Shown here one piece after another: positions 54,409 to 64,000 of a stretch of DNA of 64,000 nt. The first letter of the stretch is position 1. Every line of letters starts with the position of its first letter. The stretch is from Agriotes lineatus (lineage: Eukaryota > Arthropoda > Insecta > Coleoptera > Elateridae), in assembly GCA_940337035.1 (NCBI GenBank), contig CALNHX010001918.1, forward strand, positions 62,001 through 126,000. Reading direction: 5' to 3'. A program made the translations under genes and the position numbers. The notes beneath the pieces are model-generated. The model was not told the origin of the DNA. It did no database searches and was given only the letters and a program-made list of their open reading frames with translations.

Positions 54409-54786
54409 CATGGTGTAACGAATACAAAGTGTAATGTTCCGCAGAATGTGGGCGGACCTCAAATTCAACCAATAGGACATGGGCCCACAAATGGCACGAT
54501 TGATAGTACTGAAGTGTATTGTTGAAGACGCTGTCGATGTCAAATTCAAGGTTAGGTTTTGCGTCAGTTGGTGTCAGATTGACGCAAAACATAACCTGCT
54601 AACCTCAAATTTGACATCGACTGACAGTGCCAGCAACAATATACGATCGCAACCATGGTTACAACATGATCGCAGCCGTGATGGATTTCCTGAGCAGGAC
54701 CATCGGGGATTGGTTGACATCTCCCCTCTACTTTCTGAATGATTGCCCATCCCGGGAGCGTTTCACCTTGTATTCTTTACACCGTG
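54409..54786. mobile_element. hAT-like MITE inserted in LINE F ORF1
   Basis: Ends CATGGTGTAACGAATACAAA and the complement of CACGGTGTAAAGAATACAAG, flanked by the perfect 8-bp duplication GTTCAGAC (54401-54408, 54787-54794). Duplication length and ends fit hAT. The 378-bp body contains a palindrome at 54518-54641. Short open frames inside it are translations of the inverted repeats. Confidence 0.85.
54518..54641. repeat. Palindrome inside the MITE, related to 28073-28330
   Basis: TATTGTTG...GACGCTGTCGATGTCAAATT and AAGGTTAGG...TTGCGTCA pair with their complements to form a hairpin. The GTCAAATTCGAGGTTAGCAGG-type core is shared with the foldback MITE at 28 kb, so one palindrome family occurs alone there and inside a hAT-like MITE here. 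Confidence 0.7.
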
Positions 54787-57300
54787 GTTCAGACCACAAT
54801 GGAACAAACAGTCAACAACAAACGGTTCAAAACGTACCCCACCAGCAAACAGTAAACAAACTAGAAGCACTAATAACTAAATTTATGGAAAGAATGGACA
54901 CTATGCTCAACCTGCTTACACTCATGATAAATAAAACGAACCATAATGCCTAATATCCTAAAAGTAGCGCTCTGGAACGCCAATGGCCTAGCTCAACATA
55001 GCCAGGAGGTCAAAACATTCTTAACTCTACACGACATAGACATCATGTTAATCTCAGAAGCTCACCTCATATCCAACACTTACTTAAAAATACCAAGGTA
55101 CTCAATATACGCAACACCTCACCCCGACGACACGGCTCATGCAGGTACAGCTGTTATTGTAAAAAGCAAAATCAAACATCACGAACTACAACAATTCCAA
55201 GCAGATTATCTCCAAGCTATAACCATTGCAGTTGAAGAAAAACACAGGGAAATTAGATTCTCTGCTGTTTACTGTCCTCGGCATACCATCAAAAAGCAAC
55301 AATTTGTAACTTTTTTTAACACACTAGAACCCTGTTTTATAGCGGGCAAGGACTACAACGTGAAAAATCAAATATGAAGCTTGAGAATAACACTAACTCG
55401 TGGCAGAAAACTATCAAAAGCAGCGGATGATCAAAACCTACATTATCTGTCCACGTTTGAACCCACTTATTAGCCTACAGATCCCAACAAGGTCCCAGAT
55501 CTTTTAGACTTCAGTATTATTTAAAAGCGGAATCTTGCTTAGATCTGTCCTCAGATCATACGCCAATACTTATCACATATAGCAATCAAGTACTAAAAGT
55601 CCAAAAACCACCGATACTGGAATCACTTTCAGGAACTGGTTACCGCAAAAATACAGTTAACTACATCACTAAAAACAAAAGATTTATTCAACGCCATCGA
55701 ACATCTTAATCATTCCATACAACAGTCAGCATGGGACTCTACGCCAAATTCTGAAATACAGCAAGTTACAGAATATTGCCCTGTAGCCATCAAACAAAAA
55801 ATAGCTGAGAAACGAAGATTAAGAAGAACATGGCAAACTACTAGAAATCCTAGAAACAAAACTAAACTGAATCAAGCTTGCTTCTCGAGAATTAAAGCAC
55901 CTTCTAACCAATTTTAAAAATCAGGAAGTGCAAGAATACCTCACAAATTTCTCACTGTGGAAAGCAACCAGAAAGCATAAAGGGCCAAAATCATCAGTCC
56001 CACCAATTAGAAAACCCGACAGATCATGGGCAAGAACAAATTTAGAAAAAGCAAACACTTTCGCAGAACACTTAAGCACAGTATTTTATCCACATGAAAG
56101 AACATGCTCTGCAGAAGAAGAATCATTTATACACCAAGCCCTCGAAGAAAACGAAGAAACTGTTCAACCAATAAAACCAATAAAAGTTAGTCAAGTTAAT
56201 CTTATAACGGCTAAAATTCTTAAGGAACTACCAGAAAAGGCAATCAAACTGATAACATATATAATCAATGCAGCTTTTCGACTCCACACGTATCCAGAGC
56301 AGTGGAAAGTGGCACAAATAGTTATGGTGCCAAAACCTGGTAAAAACCATAGAACAAGTACATAGACTAACCACTAAAATTAATCACGACTTATATCTAA
56401 AAAGATACTGCTCGTCCGTTTTCCTTGACATAAGCCAGGCCTTCGATAAGGTGTGGCACATGGGTTTGTTATATAAGATCAAAAAGGCTCTGCCAACAGA
56501 GTACTACGAGCTAATCAAGACATACTTAGCCAAGCGAAGCTTCCAAGTTAAATTCAAAGAGTCGCAATCAAGTATCCATCCAATAGAAGCAGGTGTGCCC
56601 CAGGGTAGCATCTTGGGACCTGTATTATGTCTATTATATACAGCAGATTTACCAACAACACCACAAACAATGGTAGATACATACGCAGACGATACCGCAA
56701 TCTTGGCATCACATAGTGATCCAAACACAGCATCGGCAATACTACAACAAAACCTGAATAAAATTGAGGACTGGCTAAAGCTATGGCGCATTCATGTCAA
56801 TGAAACAAAATCGACTCAAGTAACTTTTGTTTTAAGAAAGGAAACCTGCCCACCAGTACAACTAAACAACACACAAAAGGAGAGTGCAAAGTACTTAGGG
56901 ATCCACCTAGATAGGCGGGCGGCTAACCTGGCAGAGCCACATAATGAAAAAGAGAATGCAACTAGGATTGAAACTTCGCCAGATGTATTGAATAATAGGA
57001 AGGAAGTCCCGGTTAACATCGGCAAATAAAGTGCTACTGTACAAAGTTATCATGAAACCAATCTGGACTTATGGAATTCAGATTTGGGGAACTTAGAGCA
57101 ACTCGAATCTGGAGATATTACAGCGATTCCAAAATAAAATAATTAGAATGGTAACTAATGTTCCCAGATATGACCCTAACTAGCTTCTTCAGCACGATAT
57201 TCCCATACCCACGGTTAAGCAAAAAATTGAACGTGTTAGTGCAAAATACCAAACCAAACTTAAGTGTGCATACCAATAATCTAGCTGTGACTTAAAAGAC

Positions 57301-57530
57301 ATGACCCGTTGGATTTAGTTAATAGGTTTAACTAAGACTTAGTTCTCAGTTTAGCTTCTTAGGAATTAATTAACTTTAAGTTTCTGTCATTATAAAGAAA
57401 TATTGCTAAAGAGCACAATTTCCTCATGTATGTCAAAATTCATGTAACAAAAAATTTACTGAATGGTATCACAAAATAACAGATTGTAAATAATTCAAAG
57501 AAATTTGCAATTTATGTCTTGATTAAATAC
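57301..57530. other. 3' UTR-like and intergenic sequence
   Basis: Lies between the 3' end of LINE F and the 3' end of LINE D, which face each other. No coding sequence. Confidence 0.4.
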
Positions 57531-57652
57531 TTCTTCTTCGGCACTGCATCTCCCGATGCTCGACTGATTCATTTTGGACACCTTAAGGTGAATCACTCCT
57601 TATTACTTATTGTTATTTGAGTTAAAAAAACAATTATAATTTTGGGTGAGTT

Positions 57653-59264
57653 TTAGCACTTTTCACTGTTTCTCCACACACTGCGGTCTTGCACCAAGTT
57701 GCACCAGTTTGTTACCCCCAACTCGTGTAAGTCCTGTGTAACTTCATCTTTCCATCTTAACTTCAGTCTGCCTCTAGTCCTAGTAAGTTCTGGTAGCCAT
57801 TGTGTTATCTTTTTTAGGGGATTTTGATCAGTTTGTCTCATAATGTGGCCAAACCATTTCAGACGCTGTGCTTTTATGAAGTTTATGATGTCTTCATTTG
57901 CCATTTCTTTCTTCAGTTCAAAGTTCATTCTCTGCCTGTATTGGTTGTCCTCTACCTTAATCGGGCCTAATATTATTCTTAACATTTTTCGTTCGAATTT
58001 TCTTAGGGCTTCCTCTTCTATCTTGGTAAATGATAAGGTCTCTGCTGCGTATGTTATTATTGGTCTGATCATGGTTTTATAGATTCTAATTTTGGTTTTT
58101 TTACTCAACCTTTTAGTAAGAAGTAGGCTTCTGTTACTAAAATATGCTCTATTTGCTTTCTGTAATCTTTGATTAATTTGTTGTTTGTGTTCACTTTTGC
58201 TTGTAATAATACAGCCTAAATAGTTAAAGCAGCGTACTCGCTGAAATACATAGTTTTCAGTTTCTAGGTCCCTGTTATTATCTAATTTGGTTTTATTTTC
58301 GTTAATTTGTAGCCCATATTCTTTTGCTTCTTGGCTTAAGCTTTCCACCGACCGTATTAATGCTTCTTTTGTTCTACTGACAATAACTATATCATCGGCG
58401 TACGCTATGATTTGTGTCATTTTGTGGGTAATAGTACCGTCCATTCCGAGCTTCCTAACTACTGCTTCTAGTACAAGGTTAAATAACATAGTAGAGAACG
58501 GATCTCCCTGCTTGACTCCTTTATTTACACTGAGAAATTCCGTAGTTAGGTTTTGCAATCGGACTGCTATTTTATTATCTATTAAAGTTAGTTGTATGAG
58601 ATGTATTAATTTTAGGGGTATTCCAAAGTTTACTAGTTCTGAGACCAATTTACTTTTTTTGATTGAATCGAATGCTTGTTTGAAATCGATAGATATTATG
58701 TGAAGATTTATTCCATGTTCATAACTTTTTTCGACGATTCTCTGTAGTATGTGGATTGCATCGACAGTACTTCTACCTGGTCTAAAGCCTTGCTGGTATT
58801 CCCCTAAAATGATTTCTGAGTACGGCTGTAATCTATTTTTTATTATAATTGCAAGGATTTTATATGCAGTGTTGAGTAGTGTAATACCCCTATAATTACT
58901 GCAATTTGTTTGGTCACCTTTCTTGTACAGTGGAATGATATGTGCATGCATTACTTCTATTTTCCATATTTCTACAATCAGGTTTGTTAATTGTTCGTAC
59001 ATTTCTTTGCCTCCATAGATTATAAGCTCTGAAACTATTTTGTCTGGACCTGCTGTTTTGTTTTTCTTTAGTTTTAGAATCACATTTTCTACCTCATTAT
59101 ATGTAGGCTGAGTTACCTTTTCGTGATTTCCCCTGTGTGTTTGTTGGTTCCTAATTATTTGTAGCCCCTGTTCACTATCCTTATGCAGCAGTTCCCGAAA
59201 ATAATCTACCCAGATCATTTTGACCTTCTCTTCTTCACATTCTATTTTCCCCTCTTTGCTTTTA
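57653..59264 (-). CDS. LINE D reverse transcriptase and C-terminal region
   Basis: Open without stops for more than 530 codons, the best preserved LINE reading frame in the window. RT motifs in order: AGPDKIVSELI; HIIPLYKKGDQTNCSNYRGI; GEYQQGFRPGRSTVDAIHIL; IISIDFKQAFDSIKKSKLV (first catalytic Asp); GVKQGDPFSTMLFNLVLE; QIIAYADDIVIVSRTKEAL (Y-A-D-D). C-terminal region: FNYLGCIITS, MIRPIITYAAETLSF, FERKMLRIILGPI, RLKWFGHIMRQTD, GRLKLRWKDEVTQDLHELGV, ending WRNSEKC. The start is not native: the N-terminal residues of the open frame come from the piggyBac end joined at TTAA 59262-59265. Confidence 0.9.
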
Positions 59265-59265
59265 A

Positions 59266-59545
59266 CCCTCCAGTACCCGTTCAAAATTGTAAGACATCAG
59301 TACCCGCACCGGTCTCGCAGACCGACACCCTCTGCCACCTCCATAAAAATAAAGAGATATCTTATGGCATTAGTTTCTTGTTCACTAACGTCTTCATAAT
59401 CAGATATTTCATGTTCAGTGTCAGTGTTCATTTCCCTAGTTTTCAATAAATTATCTTCGTCAGACGATGGCAGATCATCATAAAATGCGTTATCGACATC
59501 CTCCTCCGCTATTATATCTCGCATCGTCTGTTCTAGTCGCGCCTG
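59266..59545 (-). mobile_element. piggyBac-like fragment inside LINE D ORF2
   Basis: One end is intact: TTAA (59262-59265) followed by CCCTCCAGTACCCG, the CCY...-type terminus and TTAA target of piggyBac, with a subterminal palindrome CGGTCTCGCAGACCG near 59310-59324. The remainder, on the minus strand, reads like the acidic N-terminus of a piggyBac transposase (RDIIAEEDVDNAFYDDLPSS; TDTEHEISDYEDVSEQET). The other terminus and TTAA are missing where it meets the LINE endonuclease (after TYRGANAG), and nearly all of the transposase is deleted. Confidence 0.7.
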
Positions 59546-61310
59546 CATTTGCGCCTCTGTAAGTTCTTGCATTGGTAACATATCTTATGTATTTTTTTGT
59601 TACTAATATGTGGTCGATCTGATTTGCATGTTCCCCGTCCGGATGATTCCATGTTACCTTACGATATTTTGGGTGAATGAATTTTGTTGTTACTGTATAT
59701 AAGTTATAGGCCGATGCAATCTGACACAGTCTGTGACCATTGTCATTTGTTTCTGTATGGACGGAGTATTTCCCGGTAACATCTTGAAGGTATTCTTCCA
59801 TGCCTAATTGTGCATTAAAATCTCCTAATATTGTAATAACGTCTTGCTTAGGAATTTCATTCATTAACCTTTGTAGAGCTTCGTAAAACTCCTCTTTTTC
59901 TCGTCATTTGCCGTTTCCGTTGGCGCGTATACATTTATGATAGTTTGGGTCCCGGTTTTTAATTTTATTCTGAGCATTGCCATCCTCCCATTAAGTGGCT
60001 TCAAAGTACATTATTCTTTCTCTGCTATTTTTTGATACAAAGAAGCCGACACCTTTCTGCCCCCGTTTTTCTTCCCCACTATACAGAAAACTGTAGTCAT
60101 CTTTTTCAATTTCCCCTTCTCCGTACCATCTATGTTCTTGCACCCCTAATATATCTACTTTGTATCTTTGCATTTCTAGGGCAATTTCCTGCATCTTTCT
60201 GGGCTGTAACAAAGTTTTGATGTTCCAAGTTGCTACCCTCAATGTTTTTTGTTTCTTTTTTCCTTGTTTTCTTGTTTTGCTCCTTTTTTCTTTGTCCGTT
60301 TCCATCGCGATTTTCGTAATTAGTAGTTCATCTGGCCTTTTGTTTTTCAATAGTTTTTTGGTGTTCCTGTCTTTATTAGTTTATTGCTTGTTGTCGGCTG
60401 TGGAAGCTCTTTCAACAAGGTTTGTACCCATGTCTTGTTTCTGGGGTTTTCTCCTGTCTTTTCTTTTGCTGGTGTAATAGTATTGGGTTTCTTGTTTTTA
60501 TTTTCTTCCATTTCTTTCTGCTCCGGTGATCGTTGCTCAGTTTTTCTTTTGTTTAGTCTTTCCAATTCGGTCTCTGCTCTATTCTCACTCACTTCTATAT
60601 AGAGGGATGGGTTTTCCATTTCCTCTGGCTCTTCTACTTGATTGGCCTTCTCGTCTACTCCCTTCAACTTATCTATATCATAAATTTCACCGTTGACTAA
60701 TAGCTTGTTTCTTGTAATTGTAGCATTCAATCCTTTTGCCCTTGCTTCTTTCACATATTGCCGTAGGAGTCTGTTATCTACTAGTTCTTTTTCGGTCAAG
60801 TCCTCCTGGATCCAAAATGTGGTTCCTCTTAGCTTCCTGGAATTATACATGATTTTTTGTTTCTTGAGATTAGATATCATTGACGTTAGGATCGGCCTAT
60901 GTGTTCCCTCTGCTCTTTTACCAATTCTTCTTGCTCCGTCTATATCCTTTTCCATATCAACCTCGATTTCCATTTTATTAAATATTTCACTTATGCTTAG
61001 TAATAAACTCTCCTGTGTTTCTTCCGGTACTTCTTTGACACCTTTAATAATAATGTTGTTTTTTTTATTTTCTCCAATTTTTCAATTTTCCCTTCTTGTT
61101 TAGCAATTTTCTCCTTCAATAACCTATTTTCAGTTCTTAGTTCCTGAGTAGCCAAGGTCACATTCTCCATTTTGATTGCATTATTATGCAATTTAACATC
61201 TATCCCAGCTAATTTCCCTTGAATATCCGTGAGCATTTTCACCACCTGGTCTATTTTTTGTGGTTGTTCCTCGGCATTTTTCTCTTCGGTGTCTCCCATT
61301 TCTAAGTGTG

Positions 61311-61647
61311 AATGTTGCTGTGTACGTGTTTTGCACTGTATATTAAATGCTCAATTCTAAGTTGCTCTTATCTCTTTTGACACAACCTCACTTTATGTTT
61401 GCAATTTTTCACTATCGTATTGGTTATAAGTTCAAATACAAATTTGTTGGTCTCTATACTCTTTACATGCATGCATATAATTTCTAGATGTACTTGCGGT
61501 TTGGTTGTATTTAAACCCTCTTCTTTTGACAATATATCACTATTTAAATACTACACTCTTATCACCCATCCACTCTGATAAACTTCCCTTGATTAAATAT
61601 TAGCCTATGAAAAGTTTTTATTGCACTATTTAGTTGTATATTAGCAT
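61311..61647. other. LINE D 5' flank, no coding sequence
   Basis: AT-rich spacer between the 5' end of LINE D and the end of LINE E. It may include the LINE D 5' UTR. Confidence 0.4.
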
Positions 61648-62470
61648 AAACTAGTAGTTTTTTCTTCCTCTGTTTGATGGGTTGAGTATTTCATCTTTCT
61701 TGATTATTGTGGGTACCGAGTTTACGTATTTTATTGTGTGCAAGTCATCACCATCTGCCACGAGTTTATTTAATTTATTGTTTACTTCTTTAAATAATTC
61801 ACGCTGCTTTACAGTCTGCTCTCCAAATATAGTAACATTAGGGATGTTTTTCCTATTTCTTAGCACTTCTTTTGCATCATCTAAGTTTGTAAATATAACT
61901 TTAAGCGGTCTACATCGATTGTTATCAAATTTACCTAGTCTTTGTGTTTGTATGTTGTTATCGTTTATGTTGATTGTTTCCTGGATCTTTAACACAGTTT
62001 CTTTTTCTTCATTTTTTCTTTCATTCCAGTTTTGCTTTAATGGCTCATTCACATTCAAGAGTATGATATTTTTTGCCATAGTTCTTCTTTCTTCTATTTC
62101 GATTATAATTTTTTCAAAAGCAGTATTTGTGTTTGCCGCTTTGGGCATAACTCCAAAACTCTTTTTTGCAACTGATCTGTTGTTTTTGCAACTGCGCTAA
62201 GATCTTGTTTTGCAGTCTCTAATTCACTTTTTAGGTTTTTAACCTCCTTGACCAAGTTTGGGATTCTTTTGAAAGCATCTCGACACTCCATACAAAACAA
62301 TATTAGTGATCGACTTTTTAAAATAACCTGCTCTTACTTCCGAGCTTGCCAGACCTAAGCATATCTCCGTTGAATGAAAACAAGACATGCAGCTATCACA
62401 AAGTACATACTTTTGTTCTTCTATTATATCCACGGAACAGGTACCACATGTTTTTGCCATGTCTAACCTC
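61648..62470 (-). pseudogene. LINE E, ORF1 with PHD-like finger
   Basis: Minus strand. N-terminus from about 62460 (MAKTCGTCSVDIIEEQKYVL, CDSCMSCFHSTEICLGL) is a C-x2-C...C-x2-C...H...C zinc finger of the PHD-like type that opens the ORF1 of many insect LINEs. After a frame change near 62300 comes a coiled coil (NLVKEVKNLKSELETAKQDL) and after another near 62150 an RRM-like core (NIILLNVNEPLKQNW; RLGKFDNNRCRPLKVIFTNL; EVLRNRKNIPNVTIF) ending NRGRKNY-stop at 61651. No ORF2 follows. Adjacent to but distinct from LINE D. Confidence 0.75.
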
Positions 62471-62681
62471 ACCTTTTAAATATATCAAGATAATTAATTT
62501 AAACAAAGCTTTTTATCTAAATTACGTTTAGAAGAGATATAATCTCTCCTTTTACTGCAGTTTTATCAATATTTAGTTTATTTATGCCCAATGATGCTTC
62601 ACAAATTCACAGATTTTTATACACTGTAAAATGTAACACACTTTCTCTTTCTCACTGCACTAACTGCAATAATAAAGGAAA
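62471..62681. other. LINE E 5' flank
   Basis: No feature recognised. Confidence 0.35.
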
Positions 62682-63097
62682 ATGAAGCAAAAAAACATCA
62701 AAATCAGATCATTGACTAAACTAAATAAAGAAATGGAAGATAAAAACAAATTACTAATTAAACATAACCTAGAGAATAATGCATGGTCGGAGAAAACGTA
62801 CGCAAATATCTTGGCAAACACTTCAGGAAATACAAATATAACAAGTAATAAAAAGATCAGTAATCTACCCAGCATTATTATAAAACCAAAAAAAGAGAAA
62901 TTTCATAAAAAAAGTTACTACAAACTGTATACAAAGCTTTAGTTGAATCATTGTTACGATACGGTATACTGGTGTGGAGTGGCCGGTACAGTAATGCATT
63001 GGTTAGGTTGAATGTAATTCAAAATACTATATTAAAGATTATAAATAAAGCGAACAAATACTATCCAACCAATCATCTATACGATGCAGGTCTGTAA
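62682..63097 (+). pseudogene. Chimeric LINE remnant: ORF1 piece joined to RT C-terminus
   Basis: 62682-62915 encodes an ORF1-like segment (LNKEMEDKNKLLIKHN; SEKTYANILANTSGN; LPSIIIKPKKEKFH). From 62927 a different frame reads VYKALVESLLRYGILVWSGR, then LVRLNVIQNTILKIINKANK and YYPTNHLYDAGL, stop 63095-63097, which is the region after the reverse-transcriptase domain of a LINE ORF2. The endonuclease and RT between them are missing, so this is an internally deleted copy. Confidence 0.7.
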
Positions 63098-63234
63098 TGT
63101 ACGAGCACTATATATAATACACCCTCAAATAAAGGGCAATATAATTTCATAATACAGTAAAGTACAGGGCTCAGTAGAAACGTACCATTACAGTTACGGT
63201 GCCCAACGCACGGGTTAAGAAAAAGCCGCATTAC
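63093..63234 (+). repeat. LTR-like terminal fragment
   Basis: Begins TGTAATG and ends CATTACA; its right half repeats the end of the element at 45718-46348 (AAAGGGCAAT, TAAAGTACAGGG, CACGGG, AAAAAGCCGC). No target duplication is seen. It may be an internally deleted solo LTR. Confidence 0.45.
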
Positions 63235-63452
63235 ACATTCCATTTTATCTTTACCAATTATAAGTAGACATATGATTCTGTATTCAGGAAACAGCTAATT
63301 AAAGTCATTCAAGACCTAGAAATCCCCAAATTGTGAAACTGACCCTTGACAATATATGGAATAGAGTAATAGTTTCAGAAAAATTTAGCATTAGTTGTGG
63401 GTTATGACAAGGGGAACAACTAATACCAATGAGCTACATGCAAGAGTGCTAA

Positions 63453-63453
63453 T

Positions 63454-63489
<36 letters not shown>
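63453..63489. repeat. AT dinucleotide microsatellite
   Basis: About 18 TA repeats. Confidence 0.95.
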
Positions 63490-63495
<6 letters not shown>

Positions 63496-64000
63496 CCTGT
63501 TAAGTTGTCACTTCCTGGGCACAGATGTGACGGACTGACCTCCACCTTTTCTACTAATGTTATATACAAAATAAACCCATATTTGTGCTGAGGGGAACTT
63601 CCGCTAGAGATCCATCAAAAGAGGGGAAACAATTTTTGGAAATAAAATTTTCATATATAATGTTTATATGTGAGATAGAAAGTCACTTCCGCAGGTGATT
63701 AACATACGGAACCATATATAAGACATGAATCGCACGAAGTCACATCCGCCAGTGTTGTCAGTTTTTCATATTATAACGCTTAGAATGAAATAATCGCAGC
63801 CGTGTCGTCTGACACGAAATGTGGACTACTATCAAGCAAATATATTCTATTTTAAAAGAAGGTACGTTTCAGCACGTGAATGTGAAACGCATTAATTAAT
63901 ATGTGCCGTTAAATAGGAAACGCCAATCTGTAACGAAAGTATATTTTAAAATACAATTTTTTTGCACGTCCGAGAGTAGAAATCAGTTTCCAGGTTAAAA
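63490..64000. other. Sequence to window end, no feature recognised
   Basis: No gene or element could be supported. CACTTCCG...GTGA phrases recur at 63507, 63684 and 63740, suggesting a fragment of another repeat. Confidence 0.35.

Larger units (their letters stand above)
54165..57300 (+). pseudogene. LINE F, Jockey-like, with insertion and internal deletion
   Basis: ORF1 end: CCHC zinc knuckles (PRCVKCAGEHLTTDC; CVNCQGNHPANYRGC with a frame slip) at 54185-54310, then a MITE at 54409, then QQTVNKLEALITKFMERMDT to the stop at 54951-54953. ORF2 starts at ATG 54946, overlapping ORF1 by 8 nt: endonuclease ILKVALWNANGLAQHSQEVK, MLISEAHLI. The frame breaks near 55370. RT N-terminus at 55928-56365 (TAKILKELPEKAIKLITYII; WKVAQIVMVPKPGKN). 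After PGKNH the conserved RPISLL...FG.R section is missing and the text continues VFLDISQAFDKVWHMGLLYK, then GVPQGSILGPVLCLLYTADL, DTYADDTAILASHS (catalytic YADD) to 57029. The C-terminal part follows with stops (WTYGIQIWG; QNKIIRMVTNVPRYDPN). Confidence 0.85.
57531..61310 (-). mobile_element. LINE D, nearly complete but interrupted
   Basis: Minus strand. ORF1 begins at ATG 61299 (MGDTEEKNAEEQPQKIDQVV; coiled coil with Leu/Ile heptads), shifts frame near 61040, and continues to 60347 with an RRM-type ORF1 core (DIDGARRIGKRAEGTHRPIL; KLRGTTFWIQEDLTEKEL). ORF2: endonuclease 60240-59991 (RVATWNIKTLLQPRKMQEIA; ILGVQEHRWYGEG) and, after a frame break, 59864-59550 (VITILGDFNAQLGMEEYL; ANQIDHILVTKKYIRYVTNA). 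Between endonuclease and RT sits a piggyBac fragment (59266-59545). RT and C-terminus 59264-57653. The 3' UTR ends at the GCCGAAGAAGAAG repeat near 57531. L1-like ORF1 with an endonuclease-type ORF2; clade not assigned. Confidence 0.85.

Noticed and set aside
63093..63234. Complete solo LTR
   Set aside because: TGTAATG...CATTACA ends look right, but flanks show no duplication and only the right half matches the related block at 46283-46348.
1..64000. CRISPR arrays, bacterial operons or ribosome-binding sites
   Set aside because: The window is eukaryotic; all tandem patterns seen are satellites, microsatellites or transposon arms.

Overview
This is a window of an insect-type nuclear genome: AT-rich, intron-containing, with very little host coding sequence and a very high load of transposable elements in various states of decay. 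Pointers to an arthropod are the chitin-binding (CBM14) gene, the abundance of endonuclease-type LINEs with insect-style reverse transcriptases, Ty1/copia, hAT, pogo-like and piggyBac-like elements, and TTAGG-like arrays (the ancestral arthropod telomere motif, here interstitial). I cannot name the order or species; a beetle would be compatible but is not shown.

Host genes are seen only as exons. (1) 579-1308 (+): last exon of a secreted-type chitin-binding protein with 2.5 CBM14 domains. (2) 25723-25932 (-): first exon of a nuclear-encoded mitochondrial protein (Arg-rich presequence, phase-0 donor), with a possible second exon at 23323-23496 (-). (3) 35250-35315 and 36461-36598 (+): a possible internal exon and a convincing terminal exon of an unidentified gene. 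(4) 47293-47742 (-): the last two exons of a Mut7-C domain protein, probably the 3'-5' exonuclease EXD3/Nibbler.

Repeats by region. 2.5-7.3 kb: an old repeat with a tRNA-like segment, LINE scraps, a degenerate ~150-bp satellite and two foldback MITEs. 7.5-19.7 kb: a four-element nest in which LINE A (+) was split by LINE B (itself split by a 1.83-kb TG...CA element with a GTAC duplication) and then by a young Ty1/copia element with LTRs differing at one site in 279. 19.8-24.1 kb: nested palindromes, including a 188-bp MITE and an 841-bp pogo/Tigger-like MITE. 28-31 kb: a foldback MITE and ~300-bp repeats in direct and inverted copies. 33.4-34.6 kb: inverted second copy of the 2.5-3.6 kb repeat. 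39.1-39.7 kb: Harbinger-like MITE. 41-45 kb: LINE C (-) split by a 1.2-kb insertion. 48.2-50.6 kb: a 2.36-kb palindrome whose loop carries TTAGG-like arrays alternating with a GC-rich unit. 51.1-52.8 kb: a deleted hAT element with perfect 8-bp duplication. 54.2-57.3 kb: Jockey-like LINE F (+) with a hAT-like MITE in ORF1 and an internal deletion in the RT. 57.5-61.3 kb: LINE D (-) whose endonuclease-RT linker is replaced by a piggyBac fragment. 61.6-63.2 kb: further LINE and LTR scraps.

No CRISPR array, operon, rRNA or complete tRNA gene is visible. The most informative content is transpositional stratigraphy: insertion order can be read directly from target-site duplications and from reading frames that resume across insertions. 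I found no convincing new multi-gene system; the palindrome with telomere-like arrays and the piggyBac/LINE chimera are the least ordinary structures.
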